Below are positions 7,595 through 14,599 of a stretch of 15,972 nucleotides of DNA, piece by piece. This stretch comes from Bacteriovoracaceae bacterium. Lineage in GTDB: Bacteria; Bdellovibrionota; Bacteriovoracia; Bacteriovoracales; Bacteriovoracaceae. The first letter of the stretch is position 1, and every line of letters begins with the position of its first letter. A program made the translations under genes and the position numbers. The DNA lies in the NCBI GenBank assembly GCA_023146355.1, contig JAGLCH010000377.1:1-15972 (forward strand), written 5' to 3'. The notes beneath the pieces were generated by a model, which saw nothing but the letters and a program-made list of their open reading frames with translations, was not told the DNA's origin and did no database searches.

Positions 7595-8818
7595 TTATTC
7601 TTTTGTATTTACGTATGTCGTTGGAAAGGCGGCATAGAATGCACAAGCTTTCACTAGGTGATCAATAGGAACTTGATCTAAAACAGTGTGTGCATAAATT
7701 TCATTAGCAGGGCCAAAACCAATTGTTGGTACTCCCATAAGACCCATTGTGGAAACACCATTAGTTGAGAATGTCCACTTGTCTACTACCGGCTCTGTTC
7801 CAAGAACAGCTTTGAAAGAATCAACAGCTGACTTACAAGCTCTATGCTCAGGAGCAAGAACCCATGTTGGATAGTATTTCTCTACAGGATATGCGAACCC
7901 AGTATAGCTTGGCTCATCGTATTGAAGGATTTCAACAAATGCTTGCCCAACTTCATTTCCAATTTCAAATCCTGCTTTCCTTACTGCATCTTCAACTTCA
8001 GCTACGGCCGATTCCTTTGTCTCTCCGTCAGTTAGACGACGATCAAGATGGATGTACGACTTATTAGGAACAGCGCAAAGTGATGGAGTTTCACAATCAA
8101 TGTATGACACAGTAACTGTACCCTTTCCAAGAAATGCATCATCTTTAAGTCTGTCATTAAGAAGTTCAACTTCATTAGCAATTTTTGCCATCATGAAGAT
8201 CGCATTAACACCACGCTCAGGAGCAGAACCGTGACATGCTCTACCATAGGTAGACACTGCAATTTCCATACGGCCGCGGTGTCCACGGTAAATATTAAGA
8301 TTTGTAGGCTCAGTAATAACTACAACTTCAGGCTCGATTACTTTTTCTTTTAGAATGTACTCCCAGCACTGACCATCACAGTCTTCCTCATTTACAGTTC
8401 CAGTTACCCAAAGAGTATAGTCACCCTCAAGACCAAGGTCTTTGATAACTTTTGCGGCATAAACCATACCAACCATTCCGCCTTCTTGGTCAGATGCTCC
8501 ACGACCAAAAATGACATCATTTTCTATTTTTCCTTCATACGGATCGTAGTCCCACTCTTTTAAATCACCAATACCAACAGTATCGATGTGAGCATCCATA
8601 GCTATAACGTGCTTACCATTACCAACACGACCGAGGATGTTACCCATTTCATCAATTTTAATTTCATCAAAACCAACAAGCTCCATCTCTTCTTTAATTC
8701 TCTGAATTACTTTCCCTTCGTCACGTGACTCAGAAGGAATCTTGATCATATCTCTCATAAATTTGATCATTTCTTCGCGGTATTTTTCCGCTTGTACCAT
8801 GATTTGTTTTGCGTCCAT
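7595..8818 (-). CDS. ygeY: YgeY-family selenium-metabolism-linked hydrolase (M20 peptidase family)
   Basis: This 407-residue metal-dependent amidohydrolase belongs to the M20/ArgE/DapE family. Zinc-site motifs are present: MDAHIDT with H77/D79, GRGASDQEGG with D110, the acid pair E144-E145 in NEEDCDG, and ITEP with E170. A late histidine lies in NEIYAHTVLDQ. The dimerisation domain lies in between (from about residue 178, RGHRGRMEI). I use the ATG at 8818, which has GGAGA 5 bases upstream; the longer frame starts at a TTG overlapping that same Shine-Dalgarno. The spacing of 28 bases after ygeW indicates one transcript. In E. coli the orthologue is in the ygeW-ygeX-ygeY cluster and is thought to cleave an amide or carbamoyl bond of a purine-derived intermediate. 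The substrate is inferred; the family is clear. Confidence 0.93.
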   Translation of the reverse strand: MDAKQIMVQAEKYREEMIKFMRDMIKIPSESRDEGKVIQRIKEEMELVGFDEIKIDEMGNILGRVGNGKHVIAMDAHIDTVGIGDLKEWDYDPYEGKIENDVIFGRGASDQEGGMVGMVYAAKVIKDLGLEGDYTLWVTGTVNEEDCDGQCWEYILKEKVIEPEVVVITEPTNLNIYRGHRGRMEIAVSTYGRACHGSAPERGVNAIFMMAKIANEVELLNDRLKDDAFLGKGTVTVSYIDCETPSLCAVPNKSYIHLDRRLTDGETKESAVAEVEDAVRKAGFEIGNEVGQAFVEILQYDEPSYTGFAYPVEKYYPTWVLAPEHRACKSAVDSFKAVLGTEPVVDKWTFSTNGVSTMGLMGVPTIGFGPANEIYAHTVLDQVPIDHLVKACAFYAAFPTTYVNTKE

Positions 8819-8846
8819 TATATTCTCCAATATAGGTCAGTAGGCT

Positions 8847-10040
8847 TTATACAGTGATTCGTTTTTCGCCGTTTTCTTTAAGGCCTTCAAGTGCTTTTGC
8901 AGGGTCCTTAAATACACGATTCATGATCATTGAAGCGATGATATATGGCTTCCAACCAGCTTCTTTGTAAGTTTGGATTCTATATTTTTCAAATACAGCA
9001 TCAGCAACTTCACCCTCTTTGCAAGAAACACCTGTAATGTCAGCAGGAAGACAGTGCATGTAAAGAGCTTCGCCATCTTTAGTCGTCTTCATCTTTGCTT
9101 CTGTACATTCCCAATCTTTGTGGTTTGCATTTTGAGCAAGACATTTTTGCTCAAGGGCCTTTAGACCTTCTTGATCATTATTTCTCAGAAGAACAGTTCT
9201 TTCTTCCATAACTTTATAGGGTGCCCATGACTTAGGATAAACAATATCAGCACCTACAAATGCCTCGTCCATAGTTGCAACTTGAGTGAAAGACCCACCG
9301 CTCTCTGAAGCATTTTTCTTAGCAACTTCAACAACCTCAGGAATCAGATCATAACCTTCAGGATGGGCAAGAGTAACGTCCATTCCATAGCGAGTCATCA
9401 GACCGATGATTCCTTGAGGTACAGAAAGTGGCTTTCCGTAACTTGGGGAGTATGCCCATGTCATCGCAATTTTCTTCCCCTTAAGCTCATCAAGGCTACC
9501 GAAGTTCTCTTTCAGCCATGCAAGGTCGGCCATTGATTGAGTTGGGTGATCAATGTCGCACTGTAAATTTACAAGTGCTGGGCGCTGAGGAAGAACTCCC
9601 TGCTTTTTACCATCATCAAGTGCTGCTCCAACTTCCTTCATATACTCATTGCCTGCTCCGAGATACATATCATCGCGGATACCAATTACTTCTGTTAGAA
9701 AAGAAATCATGTTTGCTGTTTCGCGAACTGTTTCACCATGAGCAATTTGTGACTTTCCTTCATCAAGATCCTGAAGGCCTAGGCCAAGTAAGTTACACGC
9801 TGACGTAAATGAAAAGCGTGTTCTTGTTGAGTTGTCGCGAAATTGAGATACTCCAATTCCAGTATTAAAAACTTTTGTAGAATAGTTATTTTCCCTTAGT
9901 TCTTTAAGAGCGTCTGCAACATTAAGTACAGCATCTAATTCATCTTTTGATTGCTCCCATGTTAAAAGGAAGTCTTTGTCAGAGAGGTTAGAGTCAAGCT
10001 TCTTGATCTCAGCAACCAGTTCTTCAAATCTTTTCATCAT
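8847..10040 (-). CDS. ygeW: Knotted carbamoyltransferase YgeW
   Basis: This 397-residue enzyme is essentially the length of E. coli YgeW (396). It keeps the carbamoyl-phosphate motif STRTRF (71-76), the YgeW-type segment DLDEGKSQIAHGETVRET (91-108), HPTQ (165-168) and HCLP (329-332). These mark the aspartate/ornithine transcarbamoylase superfamily, and the DLDEGKSQ segment separates YgeW from ordinary OTC or ATC. The family is regarded as catabolic: it phosphorolyses a ureido compound to an amine plus carbamoyl phosphate, which fits the adjacent carbamate kinase gene 34 bases upstream. The E. coli paralogue's natural substrate is usually linked to ureido or diaminopropionate derivatives of purine breakdown. 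GGAG lies 6 bases before the first of two adjacent ATGs; the second is equally usable. It acts in the cytoplasm. Confidence 0.95.
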   Translation of the reverse strand: MMKRFEELVAEIKKLDSNLSDKDFLLTWEQSKDELDAVLNVADALKELRENNYSTKVFNTGIGVSQFRDNSTRTRFSFTSACNLLGLGLQDLDEGKSQIAHGETVRETANMISFLTEVIGIRDDMYLGAGNEYMKEVGAALDDGKKQGVLPQRPALVNLQCDIDHPTQSMADLAWLKENFGSLDELKGKKIAMTWAYSPSYGKPLSVPQGIIGLMTRYGMDVTLAHPEGYDLIPEVVEVAKKNASESGGSFTQVATMDEAFVGADIVYPKSWAPYKVMEERTVLLRNNDQEGLKALEQKCLAQNANHKDWECTEAKMKTTKDGEALYMHCLPADITGVSCKEGEVADAVFEKYRIQTYKEAGWKPYIIASMIMNRVFKDPAKALEGLKENGEKRITV

Positions 10041-10074
10041 TTGTATCTCCAGTGTTTATTTAGGGTGTTAAATA

Positions 10075-11175
10075 TTAGTCTGCAATAATTGTTGTTCCGC
10101 TTGTTCCTTCAACTGTCTCTTTATAAAGATCACAGCGAGTAATAGAGGCACTCTTTCCACCGCGCTTAACAAAATCAACACACGCTTGAATTTTTGGACC
10201 CATGCTACCTGCTGCAAAATGTCCTTCTGCGATAAGTTTTTCAGCTTCGCTTACAGTGATCGTTCTTAGATCCACCTGGTTTGGTTGTTGGTAGTTAAGT
10301 TTTGCACCATCAACATCAGTAAAGATAAAGAAGTCAGCTTCCATCTCTTGTCCACGCGCTGCTGCACGATCTTTTAAAATATTACCAAGAAGTGAAGAAG
10401 CGAGGTCTTTGTCAATTACACCTTCAACACCACAAAAGACGTCTGCTTTGGTATCCAATGTTTTGCTATCAAACTTAATTCCAAATCTCGATTCGTAAAC
10501 CTGTTTTCCATTTTCAGTTTTGGGAGCAACTTTTACAACTGGGATACCACCACCGCCAACAGCGATAGGAACCTGGCCAGCATTTAAAAGAGCTTCAATT
10601 GCTTCAATTTCGACGACATTCATTGGAAGAGGTGATGGTACAACACGTCTCCAAATTTCTTCGCCGGCATCATTTTTCTTATACATTTTGACGTCCCAAC
10701 CAAGTTCAGTCTTTGCACTATCCGCTTCAGTTTTTGTCATTGCAGAACCGATGAATTTTCCTGGATCTTGAAATGCAGGATCATTTCCATCTACTTCAAC
10801 TTGAGTAATTATTTCACAAGCGACTTTATTAACTCCTCTAACGTGCATGGAGTTTGTTAGCTGAGCAAGCATATAACCGATTGCTCCTTGAGAATCAGCT
10901 CCACAAACATCTAATGGTAGTGGAAATACATGCTCGGCAGCAAGTTCAGATCTTCTAAGGATATTACCAACCTGAGGCCCATTGCCATGGGCGAGAACGA
11001 ACATAGATTCCTGCTCTAAAGCAATAATGTCACCAATGATTTCCATCGTCTTTTGAGATCTCTCCCACTGCATTTTAATATCTGGAACAAGTGCTTTTCC
11101 AGTTTGTGGATCAGTTAGACCTGTTGGTGAAATTTCATTTCCCCCAAGGGCAAAAATTCTTAGCTTCTGTGACAT
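10075..11175 (-). CDS. arcC: Carbamate kinase (YqeA/ArcC type, enlarged)
   Basis: This 366-residue protein makes ATP and carbamate from carbamoyl phosphate and ADP. Family motifs are ALGGNE (9-14), HGNGPQVGN (63-71), DVCGADSQGAIGY (89-101), AVGGGGIPV (205-213), VIDKD (253-257) and GSMGPK (323-328). Usual members have about 297-315 residues. The excess lies mainly between GGGGIPV and VIDKD (about 214-250) and in the KDRAAARGQEME segment (about 268-279). I use the ATG at 11175, with GAGGA 5 bases upstream; the longer frame starts at a GTG that overlaps this site. It is the first gene of the five-gene minus-strand operon and is paired with ygeW, so its job is to conserve the energy of the ureide breakdown. 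Energy coupling is inferred from the pair; the kinase identity is clear. Confidence 0.94.
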   Translation of the reverse strand: MSQKLRIFALGGNEISPTGLTDPQTGKALVPDIKMQWERSQKTMEIIGDIIALEQESMFVLAHGNGPQVGNILRRSELAAEHVFPLPLDVCGADSQGAIGYMLAQLTNSMHVRGVNKVACEIITQVEVDGNDPAFQDPGKFIGSAMTKTEADSAKTELGWDVKMYKKNDAGEEIWRRVVPSPLPMNVVEIEAIEALLNAGQVPIAVGGGGIPVVKVAPKTENGKQVYESRFGIKFDSKTLDTKADVFCGVEGVIDKDLASSLLGNILKDRAAARGQEMEADFFIFTDVDGAKLNYQQPNQVDLRTITVSEAEKLIAEGHFAAGSMGPKIQACVDFVKRGGKSASITRCDLYKETVEGTSGTTIIAD

Positions 11176-11321
11176 TACTTTCCTCACATTATTTAATGGT
11201 TATTATGGTATTTTTTTGAATTTCTTGATTTTTAAAGCACCACCAGTGTAACCCCAAATATTTATAAAAGGCAACTCTCTCAAAACTCCAAATCTCCGAC
11301 TATAACGTGTACTAAAGAATT

Positions 11322-11337
11322 TTATACACAAGTATAA
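11322..11337. repeat. Inverted repeat TTATAC-N4-GTATAA, candidate operator
   Basis: Two perfect 6-bp half-sites are separated by ACAA. It lies in the shared intergenic region, 27 bases upstream of the plus-strand -35 box, so a dimeric regulator bound here could influence both divergent operons. No regulator has been matched to it; AT-rich DNA can produce such repeats by chance. Confidence 0.45.
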
Positions 11338-11363
11338 GAAGCCTTAAGTTTTTTATAAATGGG

Positions 11364-11392
11364 TTGAATTGCCAAAATATCGAAGTTATACT
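11364..11392 (+). promoter_or_regulatory. Predicted promoter of the PLP-enzyme operon
   Basis: TTGAAT (11364-11369) and TATACT (11387-11392; 5 of 6 to consensus) have the ideal 17-base spacing. Transcription from about 11399 would leave a leader of about 70 bases before the TTG start at 11472. There is no mapped start. Confidence 0.55.
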
Positions 11393-11471
11393 TTCCATGT
11401 TATTTGTAACCCAAAATACTTTTAACTTTCCGTACTTTCCCTGGCATGTTCTTTTTTAGCAGGAGACCCAC

Positions 11472-12650
11472 TTGAAAACACAATATCGCTGCACAGACTG
11501 TGGACTAACTTTCAAACTTGAGCCGAACCTAATGGTTTGCCCAAGCTGTTCTAAAGGCCAGAAACCGGATGAACCACTTGTCGGAGTTCTGGAAGTTGAA
11601 TATGAGGGGAAAATTGAGGCAGACTTTCAAATCATCGACTTTCTTCCTGTTGAAAAAGAATTCTTCCCCCCTATTCCAGTGGGCAATACTCCACTTTGGG
11701 AACCTAAAAATCTCAGATCACAATTAGGTTTTTCAAACCTCTACTTTAAAGATGATAGCTCAAATCCAACTTCTTCATTTAAAGACCGAGCGTCTTACTT
11801 GGTTTCTGCCTTTGCAAAAAAACATGGCATTAACGAAATCGTTCTCGCCTCTACTGGAAATGCCGGTTCATCAATGGCCGGAATTGGAGCTGCACAGGGG
11901 CAAGATATTACAATCTTTCTACCGAAGGCCGCACCTCCAGCAAAACTAATTCAAGCTCAGCAATATGGCGCTAAGGTGATTTTAGTTGATGGTAATTATG
12001 ACCGCGCGTTCGACTTCTCTTTAGCCTATTCTAAAGTCAAAGGTGGAATGAACCGAAATACGGCCTACAATCCAATGACCATTGAAGGAAAGAAAACAGT
12101 TTCTCTCGAGGTTTTTAAAGACCTAGGCTGCGCACCTGACTACGTTTTTGTTTCAACGGGTGACGGATGTATTCTTGCTGGAGTTTATAAGGGATATAAG
12201 GATCTATTAAAGATGGGTCTAATAGAAAGTATACCAATAATTTATTCTGTTCAGTCAGAGGGAAGTGATGCTCTATACCGCGCCTTTAATTCAAAAGATG
12301 GTAAATTTGTAAATACTCCAACAGCGACAATTGCAGATTCAATATGTGTTGATGTTCCTAGAAATGGATACCACGCACTGAAGCAGCTTAAAGAGTTTGG
12401 CGGAAAAGTAATAACTGTGGCGGATGTAGATATTATAAAGGCACAGAAAGATCTTTCCACAAGTACAGGCCTATTCACAGAGCCGGCAGGTGCCACTGCA
12501 TATGCGGGATTCCTGAAAGCGATGAATGAGCTTCCTAAAGATGCAACGATTGTAGTAATGACTACTGGAAATGGATTGAAGGATGTTGCGACAGCTTCAA
12601 AAGGTGTTGATCCACTCCCAACCCCAATCAACTCGATTAATGAAATTTAA
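11472..12650 (+). CDS. Threonine-synthase-like PLP enzyme with N-terminal zinc ribbon
   Basis: This 392-residue fold-type-II PLP enzyme begins with a zinc ribbon (C7/C10 and C23/C26, two CX2C knuckles). The PLP lysine is K104 in TSSFKDR, followed by STGNAGSS (127-134), which holds the cofactor ring or substrate, GDGCILAG (230-237), and TTGNGLKD (364-371), which is typical of threonine synthases. The start is TTG, with AGGAG 6 bases upstream; no nearby ATG fits. It is first of a two-gene operon divergent from the ygeW operon. By sequence it is annotated as threonine synthase (O-phosphohomoserine to threonine). By context it could instead act as an ammonia-lyase on a diaminopropionate-like product of ureide breakdown, the role of YgeX in E. 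coli. A housekeeping role near lysC remains possible. Enzyme family sure, substrate open. Confidence 0.85.
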   Translation: MKTQYRCTDCGLTFKLEPNLMVCPSCSKGQKPDEPLVGVLEVEYEGKIEADFQIIDFLPVEKEFFPPIPVGNTPLWEPKNLRSQLGFSNLYFKDDSSNPTSSFKDRASYLVSAFAKKHGINEIVLASTGNAGSSMAGIGAAQGQDITIFLPKAAPPAKLIQAQQYGAKVILVDGNYDRAFDFSLAYSKVKGGMNRNTAYNPMTIEGKKTVSLEVFKDLGCAPDYVFVSTGDGCILAGVYKGYKDLLKMGLIESIPIIYSVQSEGSDALYRAFNSKDGKFVNTPTATIADSICVDVPRNGYHALKQLKEFGGKVITVADVDIIKAQKDLSTSTGLFTEPAGATAYAGFLKAMNELPKDATIVVMTTGNGLKDVATASKGVDPLPTPINSINEI

Positions 12651-12695
12651 TTTTTTTATATTTTAACCCCCTTACTTCCATATTACGGAGACACT

Positions 12696-14156
12696 ATGAG
12701 AATTGACTTAACAGTTAACAAAAAACAGCTCGAAGCAAATGCTAAGCATTTTAAAGACAGAGGAATTACACTTCCAACGTTTGCAATGATGAAAAACCCG
12801 GATCTTATTCCTGGTGAAATTAAAGACGGACTTAAAGATGTTGGTCTTTGGGATCTTAACCCACTAAACCTTTACCGCATCTCATGGAAAAATGAGCAAA
12901 AAGATAAAGGCGGACTTTTTGGCGATGTTAACCACATTGTTCTTCCGACAGAACTGACTGGGTGTAAGGCACCGATTGTTGCTATTTCTGGTCGCTGGTT
13001 CCCTACAGGAGCTCATAAAGTTGGTGCAACATTTGGTTGTCTAGCTCCACGTCTTGTAACAGGTCAATATGGGGCACAAACTAAAGCAGTGTGGCCATCA
13101 ACTGGTAACTACTGTCGCGGTGGTGCTTTTGTATCTAACCTTTTAGGTCTTGATTCAATTGCAATCCTTCCAGAAGAAATGTCAAAAGAAAGATTTGAGT
13201 GGCTTAAAGAAGTTGCTGGTGAAACAATCGCAACTCCAGGCTGTGAATCAAATGTAAAAGAAATCTTCGACAAATGCTGGGAGCTTAGAAACTCAGGGGA
13301 AGACCTACAAATCTTCAACCAGTTTGACGAGCTTGGAAATCCTACTTGGCACTACAATGTAACAGGTGCTGCAGTTGAAGAAGTAATTGAAAAAGAATTT
13401 AAAGGAAAGAACTTCGCAGGATACGTTTCTTCATCCGGATCTGGTGGAACACTTGCTGCAGGTTATTACCTAAAGACGAAATATCCAAGATCAAAGGTTA
13501 TTGTAGCTGAAGCTCTTCAATGTCCAACTATTCTAAATAATGGATTTGGTGGTCACAGAATTGAAGGTATTGGCGACAAGCACATTCCTTGGGTACACAA
13601 CTGTAAAGAAACTGATTTTGCAGTTGCAGTTGATGACGAAAAAGCAGTTAGACTAATTAGACTTTTCAATGAGAAGAAGGGCCAAGAGCTTCTTGCAAAA
13701 AAATATGGAGTTTCTCCTGAGCTCGTTGCAAAACTACACCTTCTAGGGATCTCTGGAATTGGTAACGTTCTTGCTGCAATCAAATTTGCGAAGCATAATG
13801 AACTGACTAGTAATGATGTTGTTGTAACAATTGCAACAGACTCTATGCAACTTTACGGATCACGTCTTGAAGAGCTTACAGCAGAAAGAGGCGAATATTC
13901 AGAAGCTGATGCAGAAAAAGATGTTGAGATGCTACACTCTACAACAACTGACTACATGAAAGAACTTGGTTACAACGACAGAAAAGCTGTTCATAACCTT
14001 AAATACTTCACATGGATTGAGCAACAGGGTAAAGATCTTCAAGAGCTTAATGATCAATGGTATGACCACGACAAATACTGGTACGATACTTTTGCTCAAG
14101 TAAACAAGATTGATGACATGATCATAGAATTTAATGACATGATTAAGAAGTCTTAG
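12696..14156 (+). CDS. Cysteine-synthase-like PLP-dependent enzyme with C-terminal extension
   Basis: This 486-residue fold-type-II PLP protein has the Schiff-base lysine K108 in PTGAHKVGA, STGNYCRGGA (135-144), a phosphate-binding SGSGGTLAAG (247-256), and ILNNGFGGHRIEGIGD (279-294) as in the cysteine synthase/CBS group. It is longer than cysteine synthase (about 310-330). About 70 residues precede the core and about 90 acidic, aromatic-rich residues follow it (from about 395, ending in DQWYDHDKYWYDTF and IIEFNDMIKK). GGAG lies 5 bases before the ATG. The gene follows the threonine-synthase-like gene by 45 bases and ends at a strong terminator, so the two are co-transcribed. A beta-replacement or beta-elimination reaction is expected from the fold. 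The substrate is unknown. Together with its neighbour it could supply the lyase step of the purine/ureide pathway, but this is inference. Confidence 0.85.
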   Translation: MRIDLTVNKKQLEANAKHFKDRGITLPTFAMMKNPDLIPGEIKDGLKDVGLWDLNPLNLYRISWKNEQKDKGGLFGDVNHIVLPTELTGCKAPIVAISGRWFPTGAHKVGATFGCLAPRLVTGQYGAQTKAVWPSTGNYCRGGAFVSNLLGLDSIAILPEEMSKERFEWLKEVAGETIATPGCESNVKEIFDKCWELRNSGEDLQIFNQFDELGNPTWHYNVTGAAVEEVIEKEFKGKNFAGYVSSSGSGGTLAAGYYLKTKYPRSKVIVAEALQCPTILNNGFGGHRIEGIGDKHIPWVHNCKETDFAVAVDDEKAVRLIRLFNEKKGQELLAKKYGVSPELVAKLHLLGISGIGNVLAAIKFAKHNELTSNDVVVTIATDSMQLYGSRLEELTAERGEYSEADAEKDVEMLHSTTTDYMKELGYNDRKAVHNLKYFTWIEQQGKDLQELNDQWYDHDKYWYDTFAQVNKIDDMIIEFNDMIKKS

Positions 14157-14179
14157 TTTTTTTCAAAAATTGATAAGAC

Positions 14180-14207
14180 AAGGCCTAGCAATTGCTAGGC
14201 CTTTTTT
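14180..14207 (+). terminator. Rho-independent terminator of the PLP-enzyme operon
   Basis: AAGGCCTAGC (14180-14189) pairs perfectly with GCTAGGCCTT (14194-14203) around AATT, giving a 10-bp stem followed by a T run to 14207. It lies 23 bases after the stop. The reverse strand has only a poor T tract, so it serves the plus-strand genes. Confidence 0.92.
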
Positions 14208-14227
14208 GTATAAAACAGATGCTTAAT

Positions 14228-14482
14228 TTAGAGTTCTCTGACGTAAAGATATTGTCCATTAATATCTTTATGGTTGCTCACTAAACCCAACTCTTTCTCA
14301 GCTGCGATTGCAATCTGGTCGAGAGGAAGATCGTTATTTGAAGTCTTCATTGTAAGAAGATATCCATCGGCCGAAAGATACTCATCTGAGCGAGTGAGAA
14401 CGATCTTATCATTCTTAAATCTCTCATCTAGTTTCTCTTTAACTGATTCAACATTAATTCCATATTGTTCTAAGATACTCAT
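14228..14482 (-). CDS. Small protein of unknown function (84 residues)
   Basis: I do not recognise this family. The protein has 84 residues, is soluble, and has no signal peptide, membrane segment or cysteine. An N-terminal helix (SILEQYGINVESVKEKLDER) is followed by short strands (KIVLTRSDEYLSADGYLLTMKT) and a helix (LPLDQIAIAAEKELGL), so a small alpha/beta domain is likely. The ATG at 14482 has GGAG 5 bases upstream, whereas the longer frame begins at a GTG within that site. The good ribosome site and even composition argue that it is real. It is downstream of lysC on the same strand, 117 bases away, and faces the PLP operon tail to tail. No function can be given. Confidence 0.65.
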   Translation of the reverse strand: MSILEQYGINVESVKEKLDERFKNDKIVLTRSDEYLSADGYLLTMKTSNNDLPLDQIAIAAEKELGLVSNHKDINGQYLYVREL

Positions 14483-14599
14483 GGCCACTCCGATATTGAT
14501 TAATTATTTCTAAACAAATAATATCAGAGGGTGAGTTCTAGAAAAAATCGATTCTAGTTATTTTAATATAGTTAAAAACTATGCACACATTACGGGCAT
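14483..14599. other. Intergenic region with several AT-rich inverted repeats
   Basis: Between lysC and the small gene are ATTATTT/AAATAAT (14503-14522), CTAGAA/TTCTAG (14538-14557) and ATAGTT/AACTAT (14568-14582). None is followed by a T run in the minus direction, so a classical terminator for lysC is not seen. The repeats may be operators or a promoter environment for the small gene, or chance in AT-rich DNA. Confidence 0.35.

Larger units (their letters stand above)
11176..11471. promoter_or_regulatory. Divergent control region between the purine operon and the PLP-enzyme operon
   Basis: This is 296 bases of AT-rich, non-coding sequence between two divergent operons. It holds an inverted repeat TTATAC-ACAA-GTATAA at 11322-11337, placed roughly midway and suitable as an operator, and a further TTATAC at 11386-11391 that overlaps the plus-strand -10 box. 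The short palindrome CATTATTTAATG (11187-11198) lies just before the carbamate-kinase ribosome site. A possible minus-strand promoter is TTGGAG (11291-11286) with TTTATA (11268-11263), 17-base spacing; this is weak. No riboswitch or terminator fold was recognised. Confidence 0.5.

Noticed and set aside
11472..14156. Simple aspartate-family biosynthesis cluster with lysC (thrC plus lysC)
   Set aside because: lysC is on the opposite strand behind an unrelated small gene and a terminator, and no hom or thrB is present. It is kept as an alternative for the threonine-synthase-like gene but not favoured.
12696..14156. Tryptophan synthase beta chain
   Set aside because: The protein has a cysteine-synthase-like SGSGGT and GIGD layout and no TrpB signature around the PLP lysine; no trpA is nearby.
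14483..14599. Terminator for lysC
   Set aside because: Several inverted repeats are present, but they are AT-rich and none has a following T run in the minus direction.
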